A stretch of 64,000 nucleotides of DNA, taken from positions 7,874,001 to 7,938,000 of the forward strand of contig OZ176051.1 in assembly GCA_964247055.1 (NCBI GenBank). Reading direction: 5' to 3'. The notes under the pieces are model-generated. The model had not been told where the DNA came from. It searched no databases and saw only the letters and a program-made list of their open reading frames with translations. This DNA is from Paragordius varius (taxonomy: Eukaryota > Nematomorpha). Made by a program: the position numbers and the translations under genes. How positions within the stretch are numbered: position 1 is the stretch's first letter; each line of letters starts with the position of its first letter. Shown here one piece after another: positions 24,718 through 36,100 of the stretch.

Positions 24718-26110
24718 AAATGCCGGCTTTGTGATCCGTTTTCGGAAAACCCATTCAAATTCAATCAAAAAAATATAATCACTAACGAATGCCCCGACAA
24801 TAGCGCTCTTTTTTCGAATTCGGACCGCAGTTCGGGCCCACGCCGTGTAAAAAACCCGTTTTTTTTAAAAGATGAGTCCATAAAAATCGTGTCTTTGATA
24901 CAATATCCCGGAAAACGTATTACACCATTCGCTTTCAAATATAATTTTTTTAAATTATTTTCGATTGCGCTGAACATAGTCGGCTCGCATATTTAATTTA
25001 GGCCCTCTTTCCTGCTCCTCCCGCAAAATTCCATTTTAAAAAAACCAACTCCACAAAAATAATTTTTGAATTTATTTTTCTCCCAAGGTATGAGACCGTA
25101 AAAATTCGATAAGAATTCCAGGTATCCCTGTTAAAAGGTAAAAATTTTAGTCGTACGTTTTTTTATATTGGCTGCTGGGTAAACAGAGACCCGCTAAAAA
25201 CTGCCCCGTCATAGAGCGTGCTTTTGGGGCTTGATTTAGGAGTCCTATCAGGCCATATGAGTTCAATAGGTGCTTAAAATATTACCCGTAACAAGACAAA
25301 AATTTGGGTCGTGCGGTTTTATAAAAATAGCCGTTAATTAGGCCTTTAGGCCCTAAAAAATCCGCCACCATAAAATGACTTTTTGGTTTGGAGGCAATTT
25401 TTCGAAAACCCCACTAGAGCATATGAAATCAATCATTTAGGTATTACCCGAATTAAGGCATAAATATTCAAGCGTTTTTTTTGTTTTGGCTCCTGGTTAG
25501 GGGGCTAACCGCGTCAAACTGCGCCACTATATAGAAATTGCGTTGTTTTGTAGCGATTTTTCAGAAAGTTTATGAAGCTATATGAGCTCATTAAAAGCTT
25601 AAAATATTTCCTGTAACTAGATAAAAAAAATTTTATTCCGTTAATTAGGGGCCTTTATGCCCTAAAAGTACGCCATCATATAACAATTATTTAGTGTTAG
25701 CTATTTTTTCGAATAACCCATGAGACGATGGTGTCAAAGATGATTCCAAATATTTGCCCTATAAAATTAAAGAATTTAACTCAGCGCTTTTTCCATATAG
25801 GTGTGTGGGTAAGGTCTACCGGTTTAAAACTAAGCCCTACAAAAATGGAGTGGTTTCGAAGCTGATTTTCAAAAAACTTAAGAAGCCGTACGAGTTCAAT
25901 AAAGGCTTAAATAATATCCATAAAAAGGTAATAGCGGTTTTTTCGTTTAGCCGTCAATTTAGAGGACTTCTCACCAGTTAACAATATATTAGTATGAATG
26001 CACAGTTGTAAAATTCTATGAAGCACCGTTTTGAAAATCCTATAAGATCATAACTATTAAATGATCTTTCGAAATAATCCACATATGGATCACAATTTCG
26101 TTGATCCCTA
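24718..26110 (+). repeat. Repeat family B, longest copy, with internal ~160-bp degenerate units
   Basis: It begins 'gccggctttgtgatccgttt' like the copies at 2.8, 3.3 and 48.3 kb, then continues into a degenerate array. Recurrent phrases are 'cgccatcatata'-like starts at about 25202, 25370, 25528, 25670 and 25830, 'gaaaacccatgag', 'catatgagttcaataa', 'ttaaaatattacccgtaac' and 'agccgttaattaggg'. Spacing is about 145-170 bp. No stable reading frame is shared between units. It lies directly after a plus-oriented family A arm. Confidence 0.7.
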
Positions 26111-26780
26111 TTTTCATATAGCGCCCCCCCCCTCCAAGAGGGCTTCTCGTAGCAGCTCGAGTTTTAAGCTAATAATGCATAAATTTTCTTTTTTGATCTC
26201 ATAATTTGATTTAAAACATTGTTATATCTCAAAATTGGCATTTTGCCTATTTTAAGAAATTAGCCCATATTTGGATGAGTCTGAAAATTGCGATTTTTGT
26301 TTTTTAAATACTTTATGATATGTTTTAATCATAATTTTTGAAATCTAGCCCCTAGGTTTTGCCAAAAAAAATATTTAGTATGTGCGCTAATTTTCGATTT
26401 TTCAATGCGACATAATTACCCCAAAAAAGACCCAAAACAAAAACCCAATGTATCTATTTGCCAGAATATGTGTCGTTTATTAGATATGTTTTGTTAGTGC
26501 ATAAATATGAAAATCTAGTTCTCTTTTCGTTGCTTAAATCAATCTCAAGTAAGGGACTACTAACGACTGCCAAATGTTTCATATTAGAATGTTTTTTTAA
26601 AAATAAATGCCCCTATCAGGCTATAGAATTCATTTATATAAACATGGCCCAAATAGAATTATATCTTAAAGAGTATATATTATTTTTGGTGTCAGAAGTA
26701 TAATATCGTTTGATATTTTGAAAAATAGTAATAAAATAGGATATTTCAATGGATTATATTGCCTAAATCTATGATATACC
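26111..26780. other. AT-rich stretch, nothing recognised
   Basis: This opens with a C-rich run (about 26123-26137) that may be the end of the family B array. A short open frame at 26458-26703 lacks recognisable homology and has no splice partners. I see no RNA gene or transposon end. Confidence 0.4.
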
Positions 26781-26784
26781 ATTT

Positions 26785-27345
26785 GCACTTCAAGTTGGTC
26801 CTTAACAGTTCAAGTTGGTTTTTGAACAGTTCAAGTTGTGGTCCTTGAACTCTTCAAGTTGGTCTTTAATTTTGAATTTTGATTTAACCACAATTTTTGG
26901 ATGTATATTTTTATTTTATTATTTTTTAACCTAATTTTCTTTATTTTTTATATATTTATTCATTTAAAAATAAAAATTTTATTCAAAAACCACTTTTTTA
27001 TTTCAAACTAATTTTTTTCCAATTTAACAAAATTATTAACTTTAAAATGTTTTCAATGAAAAATTGTAAATAATAACCCAGAAACCTATATATTTTTAAA
27101 TTATTTGTTGAAATCTTTTAAATATCAAAAAAATTTAAAGTTATTAATAAATATATTCGGTTTCTGAATTAAAAGTTGATATTGGTTTATAATTTATCGT
27201 AAATAATAAAAAATAGGTTTAAAACGTTAAATTAGATGAATGATATACGATTTGATTGATAAAAGTTACAAACAAAGGACCAACTTGAAATGTTCAGGGA
27301 CCAACTTGAAGTTTTCACGGACCAACTCAAGGACACTCTATGGTA
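26785..27345. mobile_element. MITE with repeated 'caagttggtcc' inverted ends
   Basis: The left end repeats 'cttcaagttggtcc' four times between 26787 and 26873. The right end (27280-27330) holds three inverted copies of 'ggaccaacttgaa'. The outermost bases, 'atataccattt' at left and the inverse 'atggtata' at right, resemble the outer edge of the element at 44.7 kb. The middle is AT-rich and non-coding. Multiple subterminal repeats suggest transposase binding sites. Confidence 0.65.
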
Positions 27346-27469
27346 TAGCATATGCAGCAAAGAGAATTATTATTGGCTAATAATAGTAAAAAGTGAAAAA
27401 AATATCTACAATAATACTGCCCTTTGTTGCATATGCTTGGCAATGATTAATAACTTTCTAGCAATGTAT

Positions 27470-27745
27470 ACTTGTGCATTAGTCAAAAATAATAAAAAAT
27501 AAACCATTTTTTCTATTCAGTTTAGATCAATATTAAACGTGATTTAAATGAAATATTAGCTTTAAATTTAGCTTTAAAATTAATAAACATGACATTTTAC
27601 GAATATTCTATAAAAGGCATAGTAGTTTAATATGGAATGTTTTTCAAAACTTAATTTAGTTTAGATGTTTCAAGCAAAATTTAATTGCGACTGTTTAGAT
27701 ACCCTAATTTGAATCTAAGTGTTAAAGGATTAAGAACGTGATTTT
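27470..27745 (-). repeat. Interspersed repeat family A, partial inverted copy
   Basis: On the minus strand it carries the 'tttattttttattatttttg', 'ttaaactactatgcc' and 'gggtatctaaacagtc' landmarks of family A. The outer terminal module is missing. Confidence 0.5.
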
Positions 27746-28395
27746 TTGAAAGATTAATTATTATATGTTATAAAAAATGCACCTATTACAATGTCTATAT
27801 CTTTATTGCATAATACTAATTATAAAATAAAGTACGCCAAAGTATTATTTTATTATGTAATTGGGATCGAAATGCATTTTTAGATAAATATCTTAAAGTA
27901 TAAAATATTTTGACAATCTTTACGAATTAAAAATTTAGCCATTAAATGTCATTTTCTCAGAACTTCAAAATTCAAATTTTTATGTGGTAAATTTATGAAG
28001 ATATTCCAACGATATTATATATAAAATTCCCCGTCCCCAACCTGGTAAATAGCGATTGATGTTCCCTCTCGGCCAGGCTCAATATTTTTTGTTTATATCT
28101 GTGCGTAGGTAAAACACCAAAGGTTTTTTAGTATCCACTTTAATACAAAAATAGCGATAATCAATTGTTTTTACTTTTTCTTTCACTTACAAATTATTTA
28201 TAAAAATTTGAATTTAATTATTTTGTATAAAAATAATCTAGTTTTAGGTAATTATTTAGAATACCTTATCACAAACCAGTTCGTAGGTATTATACCCCCA
28301 CGGCGCAATTAAATAAATAAATTTAGTCTTTTTTCTATTATCTATAAAATTTAATATTATTACTTCCAATTTAACATAATTATAAATTATTTGTA
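27746..28395. other. Gene-free AT-rich stretch
   Basis: No reading frame, RNA gene or repeat end is recognised here, apart from a less AT-rich patch at about 28028-28085 that resembles nothing I know. Confidence 0.4.
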
Positions 28396-28397
28396 TA

Positions 28398-28545
28398 GAG
28401 TAGCGGATGGCATAAAACATTATTAGTCCATTAAAAAATAAAAAAATGTTTTTTTAGAAAATAGACCTATTAACACATATCCAAATATCCCTTTGATTTT
28501 TTAAAAACATTGATGGACTAATATGTTTTATGCCATACGCTACTG
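28398..28545. mobile_element. 148-bp Tc1/mariner-type MITE with TA duplication
   Basis: Inverted ends are close to perfect: 'agtagcggatggcataaaac' at left, and the inverse of 'agtagcgtatggcataaaac' at right, followed in both by a TTAGTCCAT block. It is flanked by TA at 28396-28397 and 28546-28547, the target of Tc1/mariner elements. It has no coding capacity. Confidence 0.75.
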
Positions 28546-28547
28546 TA

Positions 28548-29449
28548 TTATAAAAAAGGATCATAATGCCCGATAATATTCTTTCTTATTACCATCGAGT
28601 TTAATATGGGATAGCGAGAAATCAACTGTTTTTACCATTTTACGATTTAAATATATTAAAAAAGTGGTATAATTTGTTATACTAAGTTCTGACTGACACA
28701 AAAGGCATATTATTTATATGTATGTAAAATAAAAATATTTGAATAAACCATATATTATAGTAGCAATCTTAAATTGAATGAATTTTATATAAACAGCGCT
28801 TTTTTATAATTTGTATATTTTTTTATTTTTGGATAATTTCTTTTATTAGACTTTAACTTAAATGACAAGATTCGATTTTCCCTTGAATAATGTAATTATG
28901 GCCAAAATCAATTTGTAATAATTTTATTTGTTAATTACGGTAGTTTTGAGATATGAAGAGGTACAAAACGTATTATTAGCCATGATTTTTGCAAAAATTA
29001 TAAGAGAGAGTTTAAAAGATAAAAATAGCATATCAAATATTATTAATACAATTGTATATAAGTTAAATAAGTGTTGTAAATATTTAGAGAAATTGATAAT
29101 TGCTAGCTGGCCATCAAATGTTTTATTGTATTGATTATAAAAAAATTAGTTCGCTATTAATAGTTATATACATATATATTTTTGGTATAATAAAAATTAT
29201 AAACCAACATATAATTTATTATAGATATACCAAACCTATGCCTATAAATAGAGTAAAGCTTGTTGTTTATGTTAACTCAAATATGCTAATATATTCTGCA
29301 CTAACTTAAATACCTGAATAGCTCTAAAAATTTATTTTTATCTAAGGCTATAATTAATTATATATGCACTACTCCTTTTAAAAACTATATATACGCTCAA
29401 TTTTTTGAAATATTTAATTTTATTTTTTTTCCTAATATTCGATTAATAG
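28548..29449. other. Gene-free stretch upstream of the secreted-peptide gene
   Basis: AT-rich and without recognised coding sequence or repeat. A polypyrimidine tract ends just before the start codon of the peptide gene. The promoter is presumably here but shows no distinctive motif. Confidence 0.35.
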
Positions 29450-30020
29450 ATGTCTAACATAATGAACTTCCTACCGTTCAAATCATTGTTACTGTATGTT
29501 TTGGCCTTATGCGTTTTGTTAATTACTGTTTTTGGTGTGCCCGCGACTCGTCAACCAGGTATGATTCCTTATTCTTGAATTTTTTAATAATGAAAAAGTA
29601 AAATTTGTTTGATTGATTTGCTTTAAAATTTAATCAAAGGTTAAACTGCGGACTCTTTTTATTGTGATTCGTTTTAATATGTTGCCATAAGGAAAAATAT
29701 AAATGCATTTAAGCAAGTATAACTCATTTGTTTTATGGTTTAGTTTAAGCAAAAATATTTAATTATATATCCTCGCAAGAACCAAAATATATTTCTTATC
29801 TACATATTAAAATAGCCGTATAGTATAACCATTAGTATGGCTGTTGACTCAAGTTAATTTTTATTTTTGGACAAATTTGGATTCAATAAATTTAAACAAC
29901 TAAAATTTGGATTTAACTTTTTAATGTTTTTAAATAATGTATTTAGACGCTACTACGGCATCTTTTCGATTAGGAACCGTGACACCTTATTATAACCCAG
30001 GAAATATCAATATGCTTTAA
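29450..30020 (+). CDS. Small secreted peptide precursor (60 residues), unrecognised family
   Basis: Two exons, 29450-29558 and 29947-30020, join in phase 1 with donor CAG|GTATGA and acceptor TTTAG. The product starts MSNIMNFLPFKSLLLYVLAL, followed by more hydrophobic residues (a textbook signal peptide to about residue 30), then a roughly 30-residue tail containing 'TRQPDATTASFRLGTVTP' and ending 'YYNPGNINML'. There are no cysteines in the predicted mature part and no dibasic processing sites. An AATAAA lies about 60 bp after the stop. I recognise no family. It may be a secreted peptide, or the signal exon could instead serve an alternative transcript of the receptor gene downstream. Support is the signal peptide, consistent splice sites and a frame that stays open until a stop followed by a polyadenylation signal. 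Confidence 0.55.
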
Positions 30021-30334
30021 TGATCAATGAATTAATATGATAAGAGTGTAATAATTAAATTGAATAACCTTACCATACAAATAAATCATATAATATTAAT
30101 GATGTTAATTCTTTTAAACTCATAGTGGTGCGTATGTGTGTTTGTGTGTATTAGGCTTTAAATTTAAAGAAACATAAAGCGAGGTTTGTCTCTAAATTAA
30201 AAAGAAAGGCCTTTCAAATGTGTTCACAATGTTTATAATAAGAACCGTTACCAGTTAAGTTTCCTAATAATAACAACTTTTTATAAGCCAAAAAGTGATA
30301 CACTTTGGTAACACACGATTGTTTAGCTGCTTTT

Positions 30335-30560
30335 GAGTGCCCCTGCTATGTATATTATAGGGCATTGAACCGTTTCTTAAAAAGTAGAACTAAGTTTCTG
30401 AACGATTGAAACCGGACCCGGTCTGGTTTTTAAGTAGATAAAAATGAAACTAAGATGGTTTCTAACATTTTAAAACCGAACCGATGCGGTTTTTATGCAA
30501 TAGAACCGGAACCGAGTTGGTTCCTTAAAAATATTACGGTTACGAAACCGAGTTTTAACA
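30335..30560. repeat. hAT-like MITE fragment rich in 'accgg' motifs
   Basis: The segment starts 'agggcattgaaccg' and is full of 'aaccgg', 'ccggt' and 'aaccga' words. Similar termini appear at 45.58 kb ('cagggattaaagcgg') and 51.55 kb ('cagggattggaacacgg'). Short hAT elements often begin CAGGG. Boundaries are unclear. Confidence 0.4.
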
Positions 30561-31199
30561 ATAACTTATATACAACATTTTGGTATATAATATTATACCT
30601 AGATTATATATTAATGTGATTATACACTACATGAGTTTTATACCTTTTATTACAGGGCTATTTAAATTCAAATAAAAACACGGTTTTTCTTTAGCCTATT
30701 AGGCGCAAATGTCAACTCGAACAAAGACATGAAAATGTAATGAAGTGTAAAGTATCACATTATATAAAATGGAGGCCTTGTTTTTTTTATAATTCGGCCA
30801 CTAAATATAAACCTAATATTGTGTTATGAGCCGCTATATGTTACCTTACATGATAAAGAATGTTTTAAAAACCTCCAGAAAAATCTATTTAAGAACCGAA
30901 CGCTCTTCGTGGACTGCAGTTTGATACCACTGATATATAGCGTAACTCGTTTTTACCGTTATAAGCAAATTTTTATAATATTATAAAATTTTAGGGTTCA
31001 TAAAATTATTTTTTACTTATAAGTATTTTTCAACTAAAAATAAAAAAGGTGTACATGTATAATATAGTATTTCCCCTTTTCTAATCTCACTGTAATATAT
31101 AATTACAGGTTTTTTACCAAATGTGTTGAAACCATTTTAAAAGTTTGCAATTATTAATTAGATATACCGAAATATAAAAAGGATTATTCAAAAAACTTG

Positions 31200-32205
31200 A
31201 TATTAATTATTATTTATAATAGCCCACAATAACATCTTTGTATTAGCTAAATATAATAATAATGCAAAATAAACAATTTTTAATATTTTTAATGTTATTG
31301 ATTTTAATCAATAATTAACTTTAATTTTAGGATTAATATAAAAAAATTATCATATTTTGTAAAAATATTGTAATAACGTAATTTATTAATATGGAGTTTT
31401 CTTAAAAATTAAATTTTATTTGGATAATTGGCCTGTATTTATAATTTTTATTATGGTGCATAAAAAAATTGAAACTGTCCCTTTTAATCGTTTTCTAATA
31501 ATATTAATATAGATATGGCCTGGGGTCGCTAGTTCCCCAATTTAAACCAAAGGAATATCATCAAAACTGCCTAAATAAAAATTACAACTTAGATTAAAAT
31601 TGGGTTATTAAATGACCCCAGACTATACTTAAATTGATATAGATAAATAATTTCTGAAGGAGTCATTCCAATTTAAATTTATGAATACTAAAATAAAAAT
31701 TTTATAAACAAGCCAAAATATTTTTAGAAAATTTAGTTAAAAAAGCTCCATAGCACTGCTTTGACGCCATTTTTATATTGCAACAATTTTGTGTTTTTTT
31801 ATTTTAGCACTTCTTTATCTTTTAACTTTTTTGTCCTGGTTTACCTTTTGGGGTTGTTTTATATACCAAAGCTCAATTTGAATACATTAAGTTTATTAAA
31901 ATAGTTTTGATAAAATTTAATTATTAAACATTTTTATGTAATAGATAAAAATTTATACTACAGTTTTGTGACTACTAGAGTCTATTGGGACAGCTAAACA
32001 CGATTGAAACAAAGAATTGATATTAAAGTAATAAAAAGGTCCATGCTGGTAGAATGTAGCCTGAAAGATTTAAGTGATTTATAAGTTTAAACCTTTCCAA
32101 TGATATTCTATATGTATATAGAATTAAACAGGCTTGGGTTTGCAAAGATTCCAACTTCGATCGAAGGACTAAAATAAATCAGTTGTATCTAAGTGTTAAA
32201 GCTTT
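31200..32205. mobile_element. Second inverted pair of family A repeats
   Basis: A minus-oriented copy (31200-31575, containing 'gcctggggtcgctagttccc' at its inner side) is followed by a plus-oriented copy (about 31600-32205). The latter shows 'gctttgacgccattt' and ends in 'atcgaaggactaaaataaat' and 'gttgtatctaagtgtta'. The left outer module is not found, so this copy is probably truncated. It is non-coding. Confidence 0.5.
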
Positions 32206-32373
32206 CTAACCCATTACTTTTTGGGGTAGTTTTTTACAGAGCGATTGGAAAATAGATCTTAAAAAGTATTTTAGACGGGGAGTTTAAATTTTTTTTATAA
32301 TTAAAATTGTAAATCATCCTCTCAAACTTTCTCATTTTTTTTCAATAATTTTTTTTGATAGACAATGCAGCAG

Positions 32374-32413
<40 letters not shown>

Positions 32414-33152
32414 TAGGTAATAAAAAATAGATTATTTATTTTAGTAAGATTTCGGTTGTTTTTAGCAAAAACTTGCTATTAGAGATTACATCAGATATTT
32501 TTGAATCATGGTTTGGAGCTGTCTCAAGTTTAGCCTTTAGAAGTTAGATAAATATAATCTTCTCTAATAGAAAGATACAATGTTTGTTAATATTATATAA
32601 ATTCAAATACAATAGTTTATATCAATATTGAGTGGAAGATACAACTATCAAAAGGTCATAAAGTGTAAAATCCCGGATTTTCTGCATATATTTTAAGCTA
32701 GTCGATTGTTGAGGTCGACAAAAATTTGCGACTTTTTTGAAGCCATGTAAAATATTTTTGTATAAGTTTAGCTTTCAGCCGAAAATTTTTATTTAGAAAC
32801 AATGTGTGCAATTTTAACTATTTTGGTATACCACAAAATGTGAATATTTATACTCATCGCATCATGAGATTCCCAATGCAATTTTCTGTTAGAAAAATAT
32901 CGATCAAATTTTTATGTGTTTACACCTATATAAAAGTGAAAATATCCGAAATATTATTATAAAACTTGGATATTTTTAATAAATACATTTTAATTAAAAT
33001 TAAATTGTTTTATTGTTCTTTAATTGATTTTTATTGCTAAAACTATATCATACAACCAATATACACTAAAATAATTTACTGGTAATCATAAATACATAAA
33101 ATCCATCAGGAACATTTAAAATTATTAACCATGCTTGTACTTTTTTATATAA
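32206..33152. other. Gene-free stretch before the receptor gene
   Basis: AT-rich DNA with a (TA)n microsatellite at about 32374-32407. No coding exon with a signal sequence or compatible splice phase was found. The receptor promoter and any 5' untranslated exon would lie here. Confidence 0.4.
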
Positions 33153-36100
33153 ATGTTATATAGTTATAAAGGTTATTATAATGTGACAATTCCCAATATT
33201 CTGTTAGGTAAAAGTTTCATAAAAATTATAGGTTTTATTGTTATTTTGGTTTTCGGTAATAATGAATCAAAAACTTTGATAAATATCAGGTTTAAAAATG
33301 GTAGCTCGCAGTGGAATGTTTGTTCGGGTCACATTGAGAAATATATGATAAATGGTAAAAAATGCCAATATTCTGGAAACATTGTATGGTATAAAACGGA
33401 TTATGACCAAATGACCGATTTTCCAAATATAACAAGCAACATACTTTATGAATCGATTTTTAACTTAAATGATAATTATTTAATTCCTAACATCCAAAGA
33501 GGAAAAAGATTAACAAATAGATATAACGGGGAAACAACATTTTTAAATACATTATACTCCAATGTTTTACATTCGCACCAAATCGAAAAGCCACTTGTAT
33601 ATTTCAAACAATCTCAAAAACAAATATTTAATTTTACTATCAATACACATCATTCTTATATTTTGGACGATTATATCGACTGTATTCTCAATCAAACTTT
33701 TTATTTGATTTCTTATTCCCTGAGTAATGAATACATGCTAAATATAAATTATTGGAAATTTGTTCCTAATCAATTTAGACATTACACTAAAGCATCACAA
33801 ATTGCTCCAACTTCAAGCCTTGAACAACAAAAATTTTTTGTTCAAAAGCCTCATTTTTTACATTGTGCCTATTATCCTTCCACAAAATATGGTCCTTCCA
33901 ACGGTAACGGGTTAATCATATCCAATTATATGCATATCATCCTTATTCAAAATAATAATAAGAATAAGATGAAAAACAAAATAAATACCTCATCATTTAC
34001 TGAGTCAATGATATTTCAGGATCGTGATAAAACCTCCAAATTCAGGCCTCAAAATAATTTTTCTTTTGCTCATTCAAATAATTATCTTAAAATTCTGCAA
34101 ACTAAAATACAGGATAATATATTTAAGTTGGAATGTCTTTTGCCAAAACGAGATGTGCCTATTGTAGAAAATCCATATCTTAGCATTGATTATAATAAAT
34201 ATCATCTAATTTGGATGTATAAAAAAGCCGGATCAACCATGGAAATTATATCCTCAAAATTAATCCAAAGATCGCAACTGAATCTCAAATCAAACTACCT
34301 TAATGCACATGATTCATCTCATGGACAAGGGGAAAAGGCTTGCGCCCTATTTTTATATTTAAATGGATGGAAAAATTTAAGTCTATATGAAGATATCAAT
34401 AATATTGTTCATCTAAAATATAATAATACCAAAATTGATAATAAGCTTTGTTTGTTAGCTTTTTCTCCCTCACTTATTTTTCCATATAGTTTCTCTTCTT
34501 CTGTTGCTACTAAGAAGGAGCACGGGGAAATCCCTATCACCATTAACACTACGACCCAAAACCAATACCTTAATCTAATTAACAACAACATTTTACATGA
34601 TAATATTAATGAAAACGATCAAATAGATAAAATTTCCCTTCAGACTTTACTAGTACGCAATGTTAAAACTCAAACATATGATAGTTCCATAATGAATGAG
34701 CCAGTAGCCATAAATCATAATCAACAGGCTGAAAAGTTTGGCTTATTGCCTGAAAAGTTCCAAATTTTAGACCAGTAATATATATATGATTGAAATATCT
34801 ATTTATTTTTAAGGAAATTTTGCAAGTTAACAACATTAAAATGATATATGGCGTGCTTTAATTTAAACAAGTAAAACGGGTCTACAACTTGAATTATATC
34901 TATTGGAATTGTACTCTTTAGCAAAAGTACGTTTACAGAATGTTTTATGACTATTAAAAATTGTGTTTAATTTTATCATATATAATCAAATTTTAAAATT
35001 TCTTTTTTTAGAGGACAATGCTAATAAAATATGTACTATTAATAATATATATATTATAAAAACGGTAGAAGAGGCATGGATAAAATATTGGATTGTAGTG
35101 TGTTCGATGACATTTGTGTTGGTGACATAATTTTCATTAATTTTATTTTCAATTACAACGATAAAATTTAATTAATATATTAAATTTCCTAATTAAAAAA
35201 ATAAAAAAAAATTCTTGATAAAATGTATGATTTTAGAGTATTGATATATATATATATATATATATATATCTATATATATATCTATATATATATATATATA
35301 TATATATATCATTCTTTAATTAGGAGGACATAATACAATTTTAATAAAATTAATTTAGTATTTTAAAGTCAATAGTAATTTCAGACTAGTATGCTCGTTC
35401 GGATTTATCGTTAATACACAATCATTCTGATAGGGTTTTCACATATCTAATTCGTTATATCTGATTTGCAATTTTGTTGTAAATTCAATTTGTATAATAC
35501 AAAATTAAATTGTTCAATAAATTAAACGATAACATAAATTGAGTCTTATTAATTATAAACAATGGATTAGGATTTACCCTAGATATTGAGTTTAGTTATT
35601 TTGAAAATTTTATAAACATATTTTATTACTAAGCAGCAACCTTTTTTAAAAATAGAATAGGATAAATTTGTCTTTTGTATGTGTATTAATTTACCAAATA
35701 GTTTGGAATTAATTAACAAAAGCGAATACAAAATGATATGAAACTCTTCGTCACTAGATGTCTCAAAATATTTATTAATAAAAAGAGTGTTGCCTATTTT
35801 AATATCTTTCCGAAAAATCCTTAAGTAGCTCTACCAAACCTATATAATGTTTATGTTTAAATTCTAAATTTAGTTTTTTTTTCATACCGATTGAATTTTT
35901 AACATTTGGGATACTACAGTGGAAGGGTTTTGCACATCACTTTATATGCTCTGGTTTTCAGTTATTCCAATTAATTACTTTGATATTTGTTTAATTGTAT
36001 ATTACATTACACAGACATCATATACTTTAACAACTCCGTACTTTATGACATAATACTATTTTATATCCATTAATATATATGTTAGATACCTGACAATGAA

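Noticed and set aside
24765-24977. Minus-strand 70-codon frame and similar frames at 2756-3016, 3505-3774 and 25754-25981
   Set aside because: They lie inside family B repeats and are not conserved between copies.
34990-35110. Candidate extra receptor exon ending in a hydrophobic 'YWIVVCSMTFVLVT' segment
   Set aside because: Neither possible acceptor matches the phase 2 end of receptor exon 1, while exon 2 at 36086 fits exactly.
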